The notes below the pieces were generated by a model that had not been told where the DNA came from, searched no databases, and saw nothing but the letters and a program-made list of their open reading frames with translations. A DNA stretch of 64,000 nt, from assembly GCA_029891345.1 (NCBI GenBank), contig CM057009.1, positions 302,227,466-302,291,465 of the forward strand. The letters run 5' to 3'. Positions 1 to 11,639 of this stretch are shown piece by piece. This stretch comes from Dryococelus australis (taxonomy: Eukaryota; Arthropoda; Insecta; Phasmatodea; Phasmatidae). Numbering within the stretch: the stretch's first letter is position 1; each line of letters starts with the position of its first letter. The translations under genes and the position numbers were made by a program.

Positions 1-92
1 AACTGGGTCGTATAAAGTTATGTGTAGCAGCAGTATCTATGTGGCAATGATGACTATTAATAAACAGTAAAATGCTGATGAACTGTGAATGA

Positions 93-536
93 CTGCTATT
101 AACCTGGTTAATTAGTGCCTGTTGTGGTGTAAAGTTGGTAATACTGTCCGGGACTGGGGTGACAGGAACTTTCTGCTTCTTAACCCTGGCTTCCCATTTC
201 CCAGATTATGCTTACATGATTTGTTGTTTGTTTGAGGTGGGGATTGTTTGGGCATACACTGTGCCAATGATATTCTTGGCCATCACAATAATGGCACGGA
301 GTTGGCTGTGGTTGGCTTCTATCCCATTTCACTTTTTATTGAATGACCTATCTGCCACCTCACGATATACAAGACACTACTACTCTCTGCTTGATGTGGA
401 GCTCGCTCGTTTGGCCAAGACACCCGCCAACAAATCACATGATGTGATTAATTACATGACTGGTGACAATAAATGTAATGGAATGGACAACAGCAATGCC
501 GATGATATGAAATCAAATAGAAACCCTTTCTTATAA
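93..536 (+). CDS. Possible last exon of a multi-pass membrane protein
   Basis: I do not recognise the family. The frame is open from just after a TGA at 90-92 to a TAA at 534-536, about 147 codons. It encodes roughly three hydrophobic stretches (around FCFLTLA, then CCLFEVGIVWAYTVPMIFLA, then SWLWLASIPFHFLL), followed by a polar K/N/D-rich tail ending NPFL. That order, membrane helices then a soluble C-terminus, suits the terminal coding exon of a host gene whose earlier exons lie left of the window. No convincing start Met exists; AGs at 114-115 and 133-134 are possible splice acceptors, both with weak pyrimidine tracts. No AATAAA follows closely. Unlike the rest of the window it shows no transposon motif and no internal stop. 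A chance open frame cannot be excluded. Confidence 0.42.
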   Translation: MLLTWLISACCGVKLVILSGTGVTGTFCFLTLASHFPDYAYMICCLFEVGIVWAYTVPMIFLAITIMARSWLWLASIPFHFLLNDLSATSRYTRHYYSLLDVELARLAKTPANKSHDVINYMTGDNKCNGMDNSNADDMKSNRNPFL

Positions 537-659
537 ATGAAATATTACTATGACAAACATACAAAATGAAATACAACTCAACCACTCTCGATTGCCGTGC
601 CAATCTAACCTCACTTTCCACGTCTTTTCAAATGATGTTATACCTTTGTGGGATTCTTC

Positions 660-1395
660 CAGTGTTAAGTCTATTTTAAGTATCTAGGGATTGTACTGCA
701 GAGAGACCTCAGGTGGAAAAAACAGGTAGAGAGGGTGGTTGCAAAGGGAAGAAGGGCTCTGGATATGCTGGGAAGGGTGCTGAATGGAGTCAGCTGTGAG
801 GTGAAGGAGAAGGCGTATGGCACAATGGTACGGCCAATGCTAGAATATACTGCAGCAGTATGGGATCCGTATGTGGAGGTGGAGTTGCGAGAACGGGAAA
901 AGGTGCAGAGAAAGGCAGCAAGATGGGTGAAGGGTAGGTGGAGAAGGCAGGGGCAAGATGGTGAGGAAGAAGGGAACTACAGGCCATCAGTGATGATGAA
1001 AGAAATGGGGTGGAGCTCATTGAAGGACAGGAGGAAAGTTGAACGGTTAGTCAGGATGTAGAAGATGGTGAATGAAGAGGGAGGATGGGCAGGGCTATAC
1101 ACTGCAAGCTAAGTAAGGGGGTGTTTAGAGGAAGAGGAAACAAACAGTGAGAAGCTTCAGAGGGTGTGGAGGAGAACGGAGTGGGGTAGGCAGTCCTTGC
1201 TTGTGAGGTCTGTGAGGGAGTGGAATGTGTTGAGGGAGGAATTGGTTTCTGTGGGAGGGGTTGGTAAATTCAGGAAGGGAGTGGAAAAGGAGTTGGTTGG
1301 GTGAAGGAGAGGTGAGAGAGCTCGCCACCGGGCGGTAGTCTAATTGTGAGTGTATGTATATGTGTTTGTTTATACCCTTATGCATAAAAATTAAG
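660..1395 (+). mobile_element. Jockey-like non-LTR retrotransposon, 3' end
   Basis: This is the C-terminal part of a LINE reverse-transcriptase ORF and its short 3' tail. From about 675 the frame reads KYLGIVLQRDLRWKKQVERV, the typical post-thumb motif, followed by LEYTAAVWDP and a Lys/Arg-rich linker. After a stop at 1059-1061 and a frame change it continues with RSVREWNVLREELV and a short FRKGVEKEL block, as in jockey/CR1-type ORF2 C-termini; ERARHRAVV then ends at a TAA (1341-1343). The endonuclease and RT core are missing, as expected for a 5'-truncated copy. The end near 1395 is an A-rich TATGCATAAAAATTAAGG. Base composition (G-rich, few T) differs strongly from the AT-rich flanks. Several frame breaks make it inactive. 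Confidence 0.85.
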
Positions 1396-4300
1396 GCAAA
1401 TTATGTGGACACTAAACATAACACACATATACAACAATAGTAATGACTTAATATATTTGTAAGTTAACCAGCTATGTGGTTAAGTGCATGGCGTTGCATC
1501 AGTTCATTCGAAATCTTAATGTTCACAATACTGGCAAAGTTCAGTAGCACATTACTGACCATACTGTTCTTATATTTCTAATATTCTAAAAACATGTTTA
1601 CTTCTTGTAAACCTCACATAATAATTAATACATAATTTTTACACTTATATTTTCCTATTGGTGTTACGTGTAGCCATTTGTGCCAGATCGAGATGGCGCA
1701 CTGAATGCATTGACTTTCAGAACATGTAAAATGGAAACAACAACTCAACTATTACTTAAATAATTATACACAACAAAACACTGCACTGCAAGACTATTTG
1801 CCTCTGGTACTTATGTGTGATAGATACAAGGAAACATGGGACAAAAATAAATATATGATGTAGCCTAAGTGCTGGCTTACATGAGAATCATAGCCCTAAA
1901 TTGCCAACATAAACAATAACACTGGCAAAACAATTGGTTGCAGGAACTACCTCTGGTGCACTGTGGGCACGTGAGCCAGCTTTCGTGGCACACGAGATAC
2001 ACGATAAATATCATAATATAATGGCACTACAGGAATAAAATAAAAATATACACAAAAACCCACGACTCAACAATTCACTAATAAATTAAAGAGGCCTTTT
2101 AAAAACACAATATACACTTGTTTACACTATGCCCTTCATGAACACATGTACAAGTTGACACTGACTGAAGTTAACTGGTGCCCTCTCGTGGTGCTGTTGT
2201 GACCTGTGATGTTGCTGTAGGTACGATGTGGTGAATGGCCTGGGACCAAGGTGTGGTCCACATCAACAGTTACAGTTATACACTTGGATGGCACTAAATA
2301 AAGGATGAAACAACTGAGATAGAAAAATACATGTATTTGAAAATGACACAAAAACTCTGAAATTCTTGTAGGGGCATCTTTTAATGTTTCTACTACTAGT
2401 GGGGTTTCTTTGCTTTTAAAACACTGCTTTTGTCTCCCTACTAATAACATAAGCTGCATCTGCCATTATGCACTCTCACCCAATTGTGGGGGCCAGAGGG
2501 TTGTAGCAGTTGCGCTGTACTACTTTATACTTTCATTTGTTCACGTTACACTGCATGCAACACTGCACTGAGCGCAGAGGGCACACTGGTGCTGGTAGCT
2601 GCAGTGGACACATGGCATAGAAAATGGTCTGGAGGGCAGTCAATAGTTTAATCCTAGTGCTTGATAAGGAATAACCTGATGAAGTTTGTCGGTAGAGTTC
2701 AGTTCCATCCTATATATAGAATGTGTTAATTTATGTTAGGAGTGACGAAGGCATGTATAGTACACATCAAATCATAAGTCCATATGAACCTGTTCTATGG
2801 TCGATGGTTCCCGAGTTACAGGCCAGTGTCACTGTGTCCCCTGTTGGAAATCGGTCCATTATTGTTTTTGTACAGTTGCAGAAAATAAGATTGTGGAGTT
2901 TGTGTTGTAAGGTCAATTTAACAGTTGACATCCAATTTATATCAGACCCCAAGCATTAGCCTGGCCAATCATAATCAGGCCAATCATAATTTATATTTCT
3001 GGAATAATGGTTATTCGAGTATAACCAGTACGACACATCATGTGATTCATGCATGATGAGGTACCACCCAATTTCAGTAGTGGCCATAGTTATTAGGATG
3101 AACTCATCTCACACACGTAGAAAGATTGTGCAGGACCAATAGCCTGGCCCGCATGATATCCTAATCTGACTCCAGTGGATTATTTCTTACCTGTGAGGAC
3201 GTCTCATGATGATCATTTATGCAATACCTATAACAGCAATTGCATTGCTTCGCCAGTGTGTTGAACGAGGATATCAGCAGATCCACGATACACTTGATGC
3301 GTTTGAATATGTCAGACATAAAGTGATGTGTCGGGCAGAGGTGTGCATTCAGATGCAAGGTGGACATTACCAGCCCCTCTTTTAAAAGTGAATCAATACT
3401 AGCATACAGTCAGGGCTGCAATGACACTAACTGTGTTATATTAAGGACGACTATGAACAAACATACAAATATACTCACATATGTATACATACACACAAAT
3501 AAACTTCGGAAACAATAATAAATTACATTTTCATCCGCACACACAAATGTTTCAGCTGTAGCGATACAATGCATACTGAGAGGAAATATTTTCTGTACAT
3601 TGAGGAAAGAAACGAATGGTTGTTCGACGATATTTGAATACCACAGCCGAAACGCACCACAGCAGAATGTGTGTTCTACAATTACTTTCATGTTGGTCTG
3701 CAGTGGATTGATCATTTCGAAGCTTACATTAAAAGAATTGGGTGGCATATTTTATGTACAGTGTAGCAGGATATTATTACCTGACAGCAAGTCGAAAGTA
3801 CAATAATGTGGTGGAAAATTTATGCCACTTTACCCACATATAAAGTTAACAGGTACATAAACCATCCTACGTAAGTGGACTGTACATGCATTTGTTGATT
3901 TCTACCCCATTGAACTTTTAATTTGTTGATTTCTACCCCATTGGAAATTTTATGTTTTCTAAGCTAGATGAAAGAATAACATACTTTTTAGTACATATGC
4001 GAAACATATTGAAAAATATAATATTCCCAGATCCATAAATGTACGACATTTTGTAGTTATGCATTAAGATTATGTTCTATGAAGCACACTGTCTGCTACA
4101 ACAGATTGCATGGGGCGGAATTTTGTAGAGTTATTATTTCAGCAATGTTGACTTAGAGCACAAAGTTGAACATGTAAAGGTCATATGGTACCACAAGACC
4201 CCTTTCTTGTGGCCTGATTGTATAACATGCCATTATCTTTCATTACGTTAGTTAATTCCTTACTGTGGATCATAATCGAGGCCCAAAATTGCGATGTGTA

Positions 4301-5967
4301 TGTGTTATGTAGATATGCTAACGACCCATCAAATAATATCCGCCATTTCAGTTGATAAGTTTGAATGGCCCTCTCTGTGGTTTGACATGTTCTGTACGAA
4401 AAGTGTATCTATCCCCACAGTATTGTGTTTGCTCAGTCGATGAGAAAAATTTCTACTCTTGGTGTTAATTTTGTACGATTGAGCACAGATTTCAATGCTT
4501 ATTTTCTGGCCAGTGTCTTATATTCAGCAGATTGTCTAAATATGATTTGGACTGCTTGTCTCATGTGACAACAAAAGCCATTAAATATTTTATTCTCTCA
4601 TTACCTATCCTGGCAAATAAAAATGTTTAGGAATTTCTAATAAAATCCAAGCAGATGAATACATAACTTCCGATATAATGTTACTAGTGAGAGGTATATT
4701 CAAGGTAACGAGTCGACCAGAAAATTAAAACAGAAGTTAAAATTAACTCTTGCATATCTGCCATATACTGTCGAATTTCTATCATATATTGTAAATACGA
4801 CCAACAAATCAATTACCATTCCATATACTTACTAATAGGACAAAGGCTTATACACAACCTCTATGAAACAGTTGCACCCATAAGCGAGCACTCAAACAAT
4901 AGAAGTCTCGACTGAGGACATAACACTTTTAGGCCAAAACAGACTTTAAAATAAGCAAAACTTGAGGAATAATTTTCAATCAACATTACAACGAACTATG
5001 GTTTTCTGTTCCACTGCAGTTTTTGGTTTTATTTTGAATACAAAGAGAAATTACATATCGTATAATCTTCCAAAAATAAAGTGCATATATCTTTACTATA
5101 ATTCTATTGAGAAAAATTGCCAGCGACTTTTTTGTCTTTCAAAAGGACCTGCTATCCATATTATTAAAAAACGTATGAAAAACTCTTATGCGATGAAAAA
5201 CATGGTTTCGAAGATCACAAAAAATAAAAACCAAGAGTAGAAATGTTTACTCGTAGACTGAGAAAACTAAAAACTGTATGGATAGAGACAGTGTTCGTAC
5301 AGAGCATGTCATACAACAGAGTGGGCAATTCAAACTAACTGTAAGTCAATGTCTAGAGTCGTAAGATTCAATATAATTCAGTACGATTCGCTATTAAAAG
5401 TGCTAAAATTTTGTTGTCATAATAAAAATTCTAGCAGAGCCAATTTTGGTAGATTCGCCTACTGGGGACATTTAGAATTTTGCAGTTTTAGAGCATACCT
5501 CATGGTAACTACACAATCTGTAGCATCCCCTTGGCACCGAGTCGCTGACTCTGACTGCATAGACATCATTTCAGCGACAAGAGCTCTCAGCTCTGCCGAC
5601 ATTTATGTGGTCGAGTCGAAGTCAGGATATTGACGCTCGCTCATTGTGCTGCTCTCTTATCTGCTGTCTTCTTGATTAGCTGAAACACAAGAGCAATTGC
5701 CCTTTGTATGAAAATTTTACATATATTCTGCAATAAGAGACACGACCCATTCTCATGGCCATACTATACAGAGAAATACGAAGAACAGCCTTTGCACACA
5801 AGGCGACATTTTCCAAAATTCTGTGGTTAATTTTGTTTGGAAGTAATTACTTTAGTTTCTTTTGGCAGTGGTGTTATAATTAACTAATTATGACTCGTAA
5901 CACAGCATGATTTTTGCCAAATTCTACTGTAAAGTGCAATGGAGATCTTTGCTGCTGAACTTGGAAG
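1396..5967. other. AT-rich intergenic stretch, no gene seen
   Basis: No frame in this stretch shows a recognisable domain, and the open frames present are short and lack any codon or motif signal. A possible tRNA-like head is listed separately at 1469-1515. The sequence is low in GC with scattered A/T runs, and I see no clear tandem array or inverted repeat. Confidence 0.5.
1469..1515 (+). repeat. Possible tRNA-derived SINE head
   Basis: AGCTATGTGGTTAAGTGCAT resembles a pol III box A region, and about 30 bases on, GTTCATTCGAAATC resembles a disturbed box B. A similar A-box-like string (AGCTGTGTGGTATAGTGCAT) occurs at 6590. No tail or target duplication was found, so the call is weak. Confidence 0.25.
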
Positions 5968-6630
5968 GAGGGTAGCAGTTGCAGTGAATGAGGCCATTAG
6001 CTTTAGCACAATCACTAACCAAATTTTTACATATTTTGCCGAAATTTTAATTTAAATCCAAGAATTAAATTTGGTTCAAAACTTATTCTATTATCATTTA
6101 ATATTGCAAAGTTACTTTATCAGAGTTCAGTATTTTACTAGTCATTATTTGCAGGTTTATGTTTCTCGCATGCCATCATAGTACTTATTCTAATGCAGCT
6201 GAGCGCAGCTTCCGCTTCTTCAGCCAGTCCCATGCTTTGTCCGGTGATTTTAACAAATATGGGGAAACTCTCCCAAATCTATAACTATTCTGTGCACATA
6301 CAGCTCCCAAAAATGAGCAGAAAGTTCAACAGTGCTGTGTGCTTACCTTGCCTGAACAAACATAGCTCAAACTAATGTCGCAATCACTCAGATAATATTA
6401 CATCAAATAATTTCAAAACTTAACTTCCAAATCACCAATCCTTTACAATGATGATGGAATTGTATTATTTCCATTCCTGAAAATACTTATGAAACATAAA
6501 AGTGCGTAACTATAGTTCACTGATTATTTTTCGGAATGTTCACAGAAAAAAGTAGCAAGCAAAATCCTTCTTTGTTTTTAGAAATAGCTGTGTGGTATAG
6601 TGCATGGAGTGATGTCAACCACAAACGTTT
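5968..6630 (+). repeat. Diverged repeat E, left copy (candidate 5' LTR)
   Basis: This stretch aligns in the same orientation with 25598-26245. Shared blocks include ATGAGGC followed by TTAGCAC, TTCAGCCAGTCC versus TCCAGCCAGTCC, AAGTTCAACAGT versus AAATTCAACAGT, and TTGTTTTTAGAAATAGCT versus TTGTTTTTAGATATAGCT near the right end. The two copies flank all the errantivirus-like coding (7.7-23.6 kb), so the best guess is that they are its LTRs. Against this, no TG/CA ends, primer site or target duplication could be fixed, and 1.1-2.0 kb separates each copy from the nearest coding. They may be unrelated dispersed repeats. Confidence 0.4.
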
Positions 6631-6944
6631 ATTTATATTGTCGCATCGCAATTTTCAGTATTTAAATTTTTGTTTATTTTTTCTTATTATCTACGTTTTG
6701 CCGTGAGATATTTCTGTTTAGCTTTGTTAGGTTCGCCAATTTTTCTTAAGATACAGATATATGTTATGTCAGATGGATAATTATTTTGTTTTGGTTTTGA
6801 GAATTGTATTTTTGCTTTGACAGTGTGTCTTTTGATCTTAGACACTTTTTTTAAATATTTTCTTCTTAGGTTTTTCTACACTTTATATATTAGTCGATTT
6901 TATAGCGCAATGACTAGGTTTGATTTAATCTGGTTTGTATATTT

Positions 6945-7290
6945 TTCCACGACTATTTACCATTTATTTCTTTGCTGCTTTTATGCACACAGTGTGTTAT
7001 GCACGAGAATCGTGAATTTGTGATAGGTTTGAGCACCGTTTGTGACTGGCCTACTTCTCGGCACCAAGAACTGGTAACAGCATTTTGCATGTTACTCCAG
7101 ATGGCTGCAACTGCAACGTGCTCCAAAGGGTTATATGTTATAGGTGATAGGTGTAATGTTTCTGAAAATCTTATTAGATATTTCCACGACTATTTAACGT
7201 TTGTTTCTTTGCTGTTTTTATTCACACAGTGTGTTAACGACAAGAATCGTGAAACTGTGAGAGATTTGAGCACCATTGCAGAGTGGCAAT
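6945..7290 (+). repeat. Duplicated ~100-bp unit, 240 bp apart
   Basis: Bases 6949-7049 and 7189-7289 are diverged direct copies. Both begin CCACGACTATTTA, contain TTTCTTTGCTG and CACACAGTGTGTTA, then AGAATCGTGAA and TTTGAGCACC, and end near GTGGC/CTGGC. About 140 unrelated bases lie between the copies. It sits in the presumed leader before the errantiviral gag and codes for nothing recognised. Confidence 0.6.
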
Positions 7291-7731
7291 TTTTAATGTG
7301 CCCTGAAGCATTTAGGATTGTGCACATTTCGGTTAATAATTCGAATACAATTTAATGAGAGAAGGGAGATTTGCAGGATTACTACGAACACATATATATT
7401 GCAAGAAGTCATATCGTTTTGAAGTCGCATATATTCATGGACCTATGAATAGTAGAGTAACTGGTAGTGTTGATTGTCAAGTAAATTTGTAAGGCATAAC
7501 TTCAAACACTTGGTTTCCAGTCCAATATTGTAGAAATTATTCAGATTTTCCCCTGCTTTTTTGCTGCATTTTTCAATATCATTAAAGCATTATGCTTTTT
7601 ATGCCAGTGGCAAGAAGGCAAATTATTAGATTTTATTGTGCTGAATATTTACCTTATTTTAACCGTCGACGTCTAAAAGAGCGAACAGGAAACAAGAACA
7701 AACAGTATCTGGTCCTTTCCATACAGATGCC
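7291..7731 (+). other. Leader before errantiviral gag, nothing identified
   Basis: No open frame or motif was recognised. If repeat E is the 5' LTR this is the untranslated leader; I could not identify a primer-binding site by eye. Confidence 0.3.
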
Positions 7732-8938
7732 ATGCCTATTTCAAAGAAGGAGATATTAGCTATGATCCATGAAACTAAACCTACACATAGTAGTTCGCAT
7801 TGCGATACTCCAAAGAAACAGACTCACAATTGTAAGACTTGGATTCCTCTTTCAAAATTAAATGAATAGTTTTTAGCATGGAAAATTATATAAGGTGTTA
7901 GTTCATGTGGACGATGAAAGACATCACGTATGTCAACCAGTTCCCACATAACCAGAGCAAGCACAAGTGACAGCTCAAATTATATACTAAGCAGTCATCA
8001 TACAAGTTGGGAAATTGACTGTAGAAAAGGGCTCTTAGCCTGCACACGACTTTCTAGAAAGTGTGGAAAGCTCAGCAAGCCTTGGTATTCTTTCAGAAAA
8101 AGACAAAGTAAAACTTACCAAATTAAATTGAAAGGTCTAGCGACGCGGTTTGTCGCCCCCTATCTCCGTTCAAAGGGAAATATAACATTAAAAATGTTGA
8201 AGGACGAGTTGAACGACAGATTAAGGGAACATCAGCCATTTCAGTTTCATTATTACATGCTGCCCAATGTAAGACAGAAACAAAATGAGGATGTTGCAAG
8301 CATTCGCTTATAAGTGTCGTAAATTATGTGAGAAAACTGTTCAGCAGTTAGTTGATCCAGAGAAACAAGAAATTTCAAATCAGGAAGCCGAGAAATGGTT
8401 ACTAGTAGCATTTACTGATGGGTTACAAGGCAATATAGGTAAGCAGTTGAGATATAAATTACCACAGACCATGGACGAGGCCGAGCGAATGGCTCTAGCG
8501 TTAGAGGTTACAGAGGCGTATCAGGAACACATTACAGAATTTGATGATCCTAGTAGGAGGAAAAAGGAGTATAACATAGTCTCACAGCAAACAAGCGTGG
8601 TATAGGGCAATGCAAAACATGGCGATAATACTTCCATGAAAAGAGGTTATGGAAAAGGTTATAACTCATGTTACCATGGTTCGAACAATAACAGTAGAAA
8701 GAATAAATCGGGAGAAGGTGCTTCTCCCAAGAACATGAGTTACAGGCAAGAACATAATCACAATAATTACATCAAATGTTTCAATTGCGGACATATTGGG
8801 CATGTGATTAGGGAATGCCGAAGTTTTGGGAATTCTCAACGAACCCATGGACCTAGGAACCCTGTGAACCAAGTGGAAACACACATAAACACTCCATTGC
8901 TCGCGCCATATCCGAGAGACACACTACTATTTCTGTAA
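7732..8938 (+). pseudogene. gag: Errantivirus-like Gag, broken
   Basis: Gag packages the element's RNA into particles. An N-terminal part begins at the ATG at 7732 and is stopped at 7867-7869; the same frame resumes to about 8313. It carries a capsid-like region with KLKGLATRFV and NDRLREHQPF, then shifts to another frame (8285-8605) rich in helices such as QEAEKWLLVAFTDGLQG. After a TAG at 8603-8605 that frame continues to a CCHC zinc knuckle, CFNCGHIGHVIREC, the nucleocapsid signature. So at least one frameshift and two stops break it. The order capsid then a single zinc knuckle, followed downstream by RT, RNase H, integrase and an Env-like region, supports a gypsy/errantivirus source. The protease normally next in line is not visible; the frame ends at 8938 just before the piggyBac-derived sequence. 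Confidence 0.8.
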
Positions 8939-8974
8939 CAACATACGGGAGCAGATGAAGTGCTATGAAAATAT

Positions 8975-10263
8975 CCCCCCTTCTCTCTTCCTAACTTATC
9001 GAACGAGAGGTTTATTACTAGTCCTTCAAAGGACGAACACGTGTGGTTGTAGTGTATGTTCGTATCTGTGAGATACAGTGAGACTGTATTTGTGAGTATT
9101 ATTAATTGTTACAAGCTGATATCTTATTTGTGCATTATGTTTATGCTGGAACTCTAAAGTAACTATCAAATGACGCCTTTTTTAAATTTAATTTTCACAG
9201 TAATTTTGTAACATTTTATCTCAGAGATACAATGTGAGCATATTTCTTCCATTTTGAACGCAGAGTGATTTAACTGTTGTCAACTATTTCTTTTCATTGT
9301 TACAGTTTAGAAATGCCATCAAAGCAAGTAATATACAATTTGAATGACCCCGAACATATGAAAGAAATTCACAAGATTTTATTCGAGGATTTTGAAGATA
9401 GTGAAAGTGATTGTGACGGAGAATATAACCAAACTAGGACCAAGAAGCATGCACAAAATACACACTTCGATGTAGAAGAAGACTGTGAAAGAGATGCTTC
9501 AGAACAAATTGACGAAAGAGTAGAAGATTCCAACACAGAACAAAGTAATACAGAATCAAGTGCTGATGAAGATGAAGAGAAATTTTTTGCCTCAGATTTA
9601 AAAAAAAAAAATACAGTTATCGATTCTTTCGCCTGGGAAGAAACTCCCTACACTAGCCATAGGAATACTGCAAAACACAATTTACTACAAAGCTTCAAGG
9701 TGTGATAGGTAAGGCGAAAAACATAAAAAGAGTTTCAGAAATCTGGGAGTGTTTGTTTGATGAGAGCATAATAGAACAATTGTGACATTCACGAAGCAAT
9801 GCATTAAACATATAAATGATAACTATTTCCATGCTAGAGATGCACTGCCCACTGATACAACTGATACAAAGTCTTTAATTTGTCTTCTATACTTGGCAGG
9901 TCAATATAAAGCAGGAAGGTTGAGTCTTGAGGATCTGTGGGACACCGATGGATTTGGCATTGAAATATTTCGACTTACTATGATTCTGAAAAGGTTCAGA
10001 TTTATCTTCCAAGCTTTGAGATTTGACAACAGAGAAACCAGATCAGAAAGAAGAAAAGTAGATCGTTTAGCACTCATTCGGAATGTGCTTCAACAGTTTG
10101 TGTCCAACTGCCAGTCTTGTTACTCTCTCAGTGCATACATTACACTTTATGAGAGACTTGAGCTTTTAGGGGTAAATACTCCTTTATCCAATACATTTCA
10201 TCCACGATAACAAAGTACGGCATAAAAATCTATGCTCTAGTTGACTCGAAGACGTACTACACT
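8975..10263 (+). mobile_element. piggyBac-type element, 3'-truncated, nested in gypsy pol
   Basis: The segment lies between errantiviral gag and RT and contains the first half of a piggyBac-type transposase. Bases 8975-9312 hold no coding; at 9303-9305 a pyrimidine tract followed by TTACAG sits just before the start codon at 9313, suggesting a spliced 5' leader. The C-terminal half of the transposase and the right terminus are missing: recognisable similarity stops at about 10262. No TTAA duplication or CCC-type terminal repeat could be pinned down, so both edges are approximate. Confidence 0.7.
9313..10263 (+). pseudogene. piggyBac-type transposase (N-terminal half), broken
   Basis: The family cuts and pastes DNA at TTAA using three catalytic Asp residues. 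The start at 9313 (MPSKQVIYN) opens a very acidic N-terminal region (residues about 20-95, many D/E), as is usual in this family. After a TGA at 9703-9705 and another at about 9783, the frame shifts to 9782-10210. This carries the conserved core: LICLLYLAGQYKAGRLSLED, DTDGFGIEIFR, LKRFRFIFQALRFDNRETRS and RKVDRLALIR. The position expected to hold the first catalytic Asp (usually TIDE or similar) reads ITLYERLELL, so the Asp appears to be Tyr. A further frame break near 10200 precedes KYGIKIYALVDSKTYYT, which keeps the second Asp. The third is absent because the gene is cut off. Confidence 0.85.
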
Positions 10264-11559
10264 GAAAATACACGCGAAAATGTAGAATCGGTACCAATAT
10301 CAGATTGTTCACGTGAAGTAAAAATAGGTGAATCGAATCAAGGTAGTCAGACTTTGGATACTTATATAGCAAATAGCTGAAATTCAGTGATTAAGAATGG
10401 TAATGAAATACTGCTAGAATTATCAGAATTACCGAAATTAGCACAGGTATCACAATACCAAAAGATGAATTTATGGAGATAGAGAAAATTGTACGGGTCT
10501 TGTTGAAGCGTTTGAGTAAGAGTGATTTATGATAACGATCCCAGTGTTAATGAAGTTTGATTATATATTCCAAATGGAAGGAAAATCGAATTTTGGTTTT
10601 ATGAACTTATTGAAACACGAAATAGATACAGTTGAGGCCAGACCAATAAAGCAGAACCCATATAGAGTACCACACGCTTTGAAACCAGTATTTGCGTAAA
10701 AAACATGTAAAAGACATGCTTGATAAAGGGGTATTTCAGAGAGTAAATCACCTTGGCAGTTTCCTGTAGTTATTGTTAAACAAATAGATAAGGAGGTTTC
10801 ATTTTAATTGAGATTTTGCATAGACTTCTGTCAAGTTTAACAAGGTCACAAAGTAGGACCTCTATCCGATACCAAATGTCACTAAAACATTAGATTCTTT
10901 GCACAGATCTAAGAACTTCAAAACTTTGGATTTAGTGAGTGGATACTTCCAAATTAAGTTTGTCGTACCAAAAATTTCGCGGAAGTTGCAAGACTACTGA
11001 CTAAATTGACAAAGAAAGATGAACCTAGTCATGAAGGAACATAACAGGAACAAACTTCACAAATTTTGAAAGAAAAAATTATTTGTTTTCCAGTTCTTGT
11101 ATATCCAGATTTTTCACAACCATTTGTTTTTAGTACATACATAAGTAATTATTCTGTATGTGCTGTCCTGTCTCAGATGAGGAATGGACATGAGAAACCA
11201 ATTGCTTATGCTAGCAGACAATTAAATTCAGCCGAGATGAATTATAATACCACAGAAAATAATAATGTGTCTTGGTTTTTGCTACAAAACAATTCAGAGC
11301 TTATTTGTACGGACGAAACTTTACCGTTATCATTAACCATGCTACATTGAGATGTATACTGAATTTGACGGACCCGAGTTCGAGATTCACTAGGTGGGCA
11401 CTTCATCTGTCAGAATTTGATTTTGAAGTAATTAATAAACTGAATAAGAAATACGCAAATGCCGACTGTTTGTCACGAATGGTAAATGCGATAGAATTAA
11501 CACACATAACTAGTGAAAACATTAAGAAGGAACAAAATGATTATAAACATGTTAGATAA
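10264..11559 (+). pseudogene. pol: Errantivirus-like Pol: reverse transcriptase and RNase H remnants
   Basis: RT copies the genomic RNA and RNase H removes it. In order: NGNEILLELSELPKLAQVSQ (10399 on); HEIDTVEARPIKQNPYRVPH near 10615-10672; DMLDKGVFQR; RFCIDF; LYPIPNV; and KNFKTLDLVSGYFQIK (10917-10960). The catalytic YxDD palm region is gone: the text passes directly from that motif to the RNase H connection (LLTKLTKK, then KEKIICFPVLVYPDFSQPF). RNase H follows at 11066-11559, with SQMRNGHEKPIAYASRQLNS and ending NADCLSRM. The first RNase H Asp (usually STDAS) reads STYIS. At least five frameshifts or stops are present. Both the internal deletion and the Asp loss make it dead. Confidence 0.85.
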
Positions 11560-11639
11560 TAGTTATTCAAACAGACAAAGGAAATTTCTTTATTGATAGT
11601 AATGGTATCCAAAGAGGAGATAAAATTTTAGTAATTGTT

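Noticed and set aside
2136-2459. 107-codon minus-strand frame
   Set aside because: No domain, no matching neighbour, and the composition of random sequence; no splice or start context supports it.
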